A DNA stretch of 6,732 nt from an uncultured Clostridia bacterium. GTDB taxonomy: Bacteria; Bacillota; Clostridia; Oscillospirales; Ruminococcaceae. The position numbers were made by a program, and so were the translations under genes. Each line of letters starts with the position of its first letter. The first letter of the stretch is position 1. The notes under the pieces were generated by a model that made no database searches, had not been told where the DNA came from, and saw only the letters and a list, made by a program, of their open reading frames with translations. Below, piece after piece: positions 6,087 through 6,732 of this stretch. The stretch lies in assembly GCA_937892655.1 (NCBI GenBank), contig CALBJC010000024.1:1-6732 (forward strand), read 5' to 3'.

Positions 6087-6732
6087 ATAAAACCTTTGCG
6101 GTAATTTCACCATCTGACAGCATAATCTTAATTATGTCATCAGTTTTTACATCATTTACACCAGAAACGACTTTTGAGTTTTCATTTATTGTAACAGAAT
6201 AGCCTCTTTGCAAAACATTGAGCGGACTTAATGCCGCAAGCTTTGCAATAAGAACATCTGTGTTATTCTCACTACTTTTTAGCTTTGAATTTATAGCACC
6301 CTCAAGCCTTGTCAAAAGCTTTTCTAGCTCACCTGTCTGTCTGAGCAGTTTTGACTCAGGAGAAAGAGCGTAAAGCCTTGAAATAAGATTATCAATCTTT
6401 CTGAGATGCTCTGAAATTCTCGAATAAAGGCTTGTATACAGCTTATCTTCAAGATTATCAATACTATCAATCAAAGCTGATATATCAGGCACACAAAGCT
6501 CTGCTGCCGCCGACGGCGTAGGAGCACGCATATCTGCTGCATAATCACAAAGCGTTGTATCTGTCTGATGACCTATAGCGCTGACAATCGGGGTTTTACA
6601 GTTAAAAACTGCCATTACAACATTTTCAGCATTGAACGCTGATAAATCTTCGGCACTACCGCCGCCTCTTGCAAGAATAATCGTATCGCAAGAAAGTTTA
6701 TCGGCTTTATCTATCGCTTTTTCACTTGTTTG
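6085..6732 (-). CDS. xseA: Exodeoxyribonuclease VII large subunit, C-terminal part (5' end outside window)
   Basis: Large, catalytic subunit of exonuclease VII, which degrades single-stranded DNA to oligonucleotides in DNA repair together with XseB. The reading frame stays open to the window edge, giving the last 215 residues; the N-terminal OB-fold domain and the start are missing. Counting from the edge, ARGGGSAEDL lies at 21-30, GHQTD at 54-58 and RAPTPSAAAEL at 69-79. These are the signature motifs of the XseA nuclease domain. A helical, coiled-coil-like stretch follows at about 83-165, then the family's C-terminal LSPLNVLQRGYSV at 168-180. The Arg of RGGGS and the His and Asp of the GHxTD motif, reported as active-site residues in E. 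coli ExoVII, are present. The Glu usually found in GHETD is Gln here. An internal Met (base 6615) is not the start, because strongly conserved sequence precedes it. The TAG stop also forms part of the xseB ribosome binding site. Confidence 0.97.
   Translation of the reverse strand, partial: QTSEKAIDKADKLSCDTIILARGGGSAEDLSAFNAENVVMAVFNCKTPIVSAIGHQTDTTLCDYAADMRAPTPSAAAELCVPDISALIDSIDNLEDKLYTSLYSRISEHLRKIDNLISRLYALSPESKLLRQTGELEKLLTRLEGAINSKLKSSENNTDVLIAKLAALSPLNVLQRGYSVTINENSKVVSGVNDVKTDDIIKIMLSDGEITAKVL

Noticed and set aside
6075..6113. Longer XseB starting at the ATG at 6113 (13 extra residues)
   Set aside because: The extension overlaps the end of xseA, has no Shine-Dalgarno and does not resemble XseB N-termini; the ATG at 6074 has a good site and fits the family.
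1..6732. Mobile elements, CRISPR arrays, tRNA or rRNA genes, riboswitches, defence or biosynthetic novelty
   Set aside because: About 99% of the window is accounted for by nine conserved housekeeping genes on one strand, with no repeats, composition break or unexplained stretch over 23 bases.

Overview
This window is a tightly packed, AT-rich stretch of bacterial core genome. Every supported gene lies on the minus strand, so transcription runs from base 6732 towards base 1. In transcription order the genes are xseA (3' half), xseB, a polyprenyl synthetase of the farnesyl diphosphate synthase type (ispA), a divergent PAP2-family membrane protein (YuiD-like), dxs, tlyA, nadK, argR and recN (5' third). 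Gene order, AT-rich codons and AGGAGG-type ribosome binding sites point to a member of the Firmicutes, most likely class Clostridia (Ruminococcus/Oscillospiraceae-like). The genus is a guess from protein style, not a demonstrated assignment. The order resembles the known Bacillus/Clostridium cluster that normally continues past recN to spoIVB and spo0A, outside this window.

Layout: 6732-6085 and 6074-5889 encode the large and small subunits of exonuclease VII. 5887-4991, 4975-4478 and 4454-2580 hold isoprenoid genes or genes probably linked to isoprenoids. 2593-1808 is an rRNA 2'-O-methyltransferase, 1798-935 NAD kinase, 923-462 the arginine repressor, and 443-1 the start of the DNA repair ATPase RecN. 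Seven gaps total only about 87 bases, the largest being 23, and dxs and tlyA overlap by 14 bases. There is no room for a conventional intergenic promoter, terminator, tRNA or mobile element. At three junctions the Shine-Dalgarno sequence of the next gene begins inside the stop codon of the previous one, so a single transcript with translational coupling is the natural reading.

How the genes work together: Dxs makes DXP, the entry metabolite of the MEP pathway, and IspA condenses the resulting C5 units to C15 farnesyl diphosphate. The membrane PAP2-like protein between them may act on a prenyl or lipid phosphate, but that is inference. NadK supplies the NADP(H) that the MEP pathway and biosynthesis use. 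ExoVII and RecN are DNA repair functions, TlyA modifies rRNA, and ArgR is a global arginine-responsive regulator with no arginine genes beside it here.

I found no previously undescribed system. The points worth a second look are small: residue substitutions in conserved motifs of Dxs and XseA, an acidic linker in the PAP2-like protein, the stop/Shine-Dalgarno fusions, and one weak ARG-box-like sequence.
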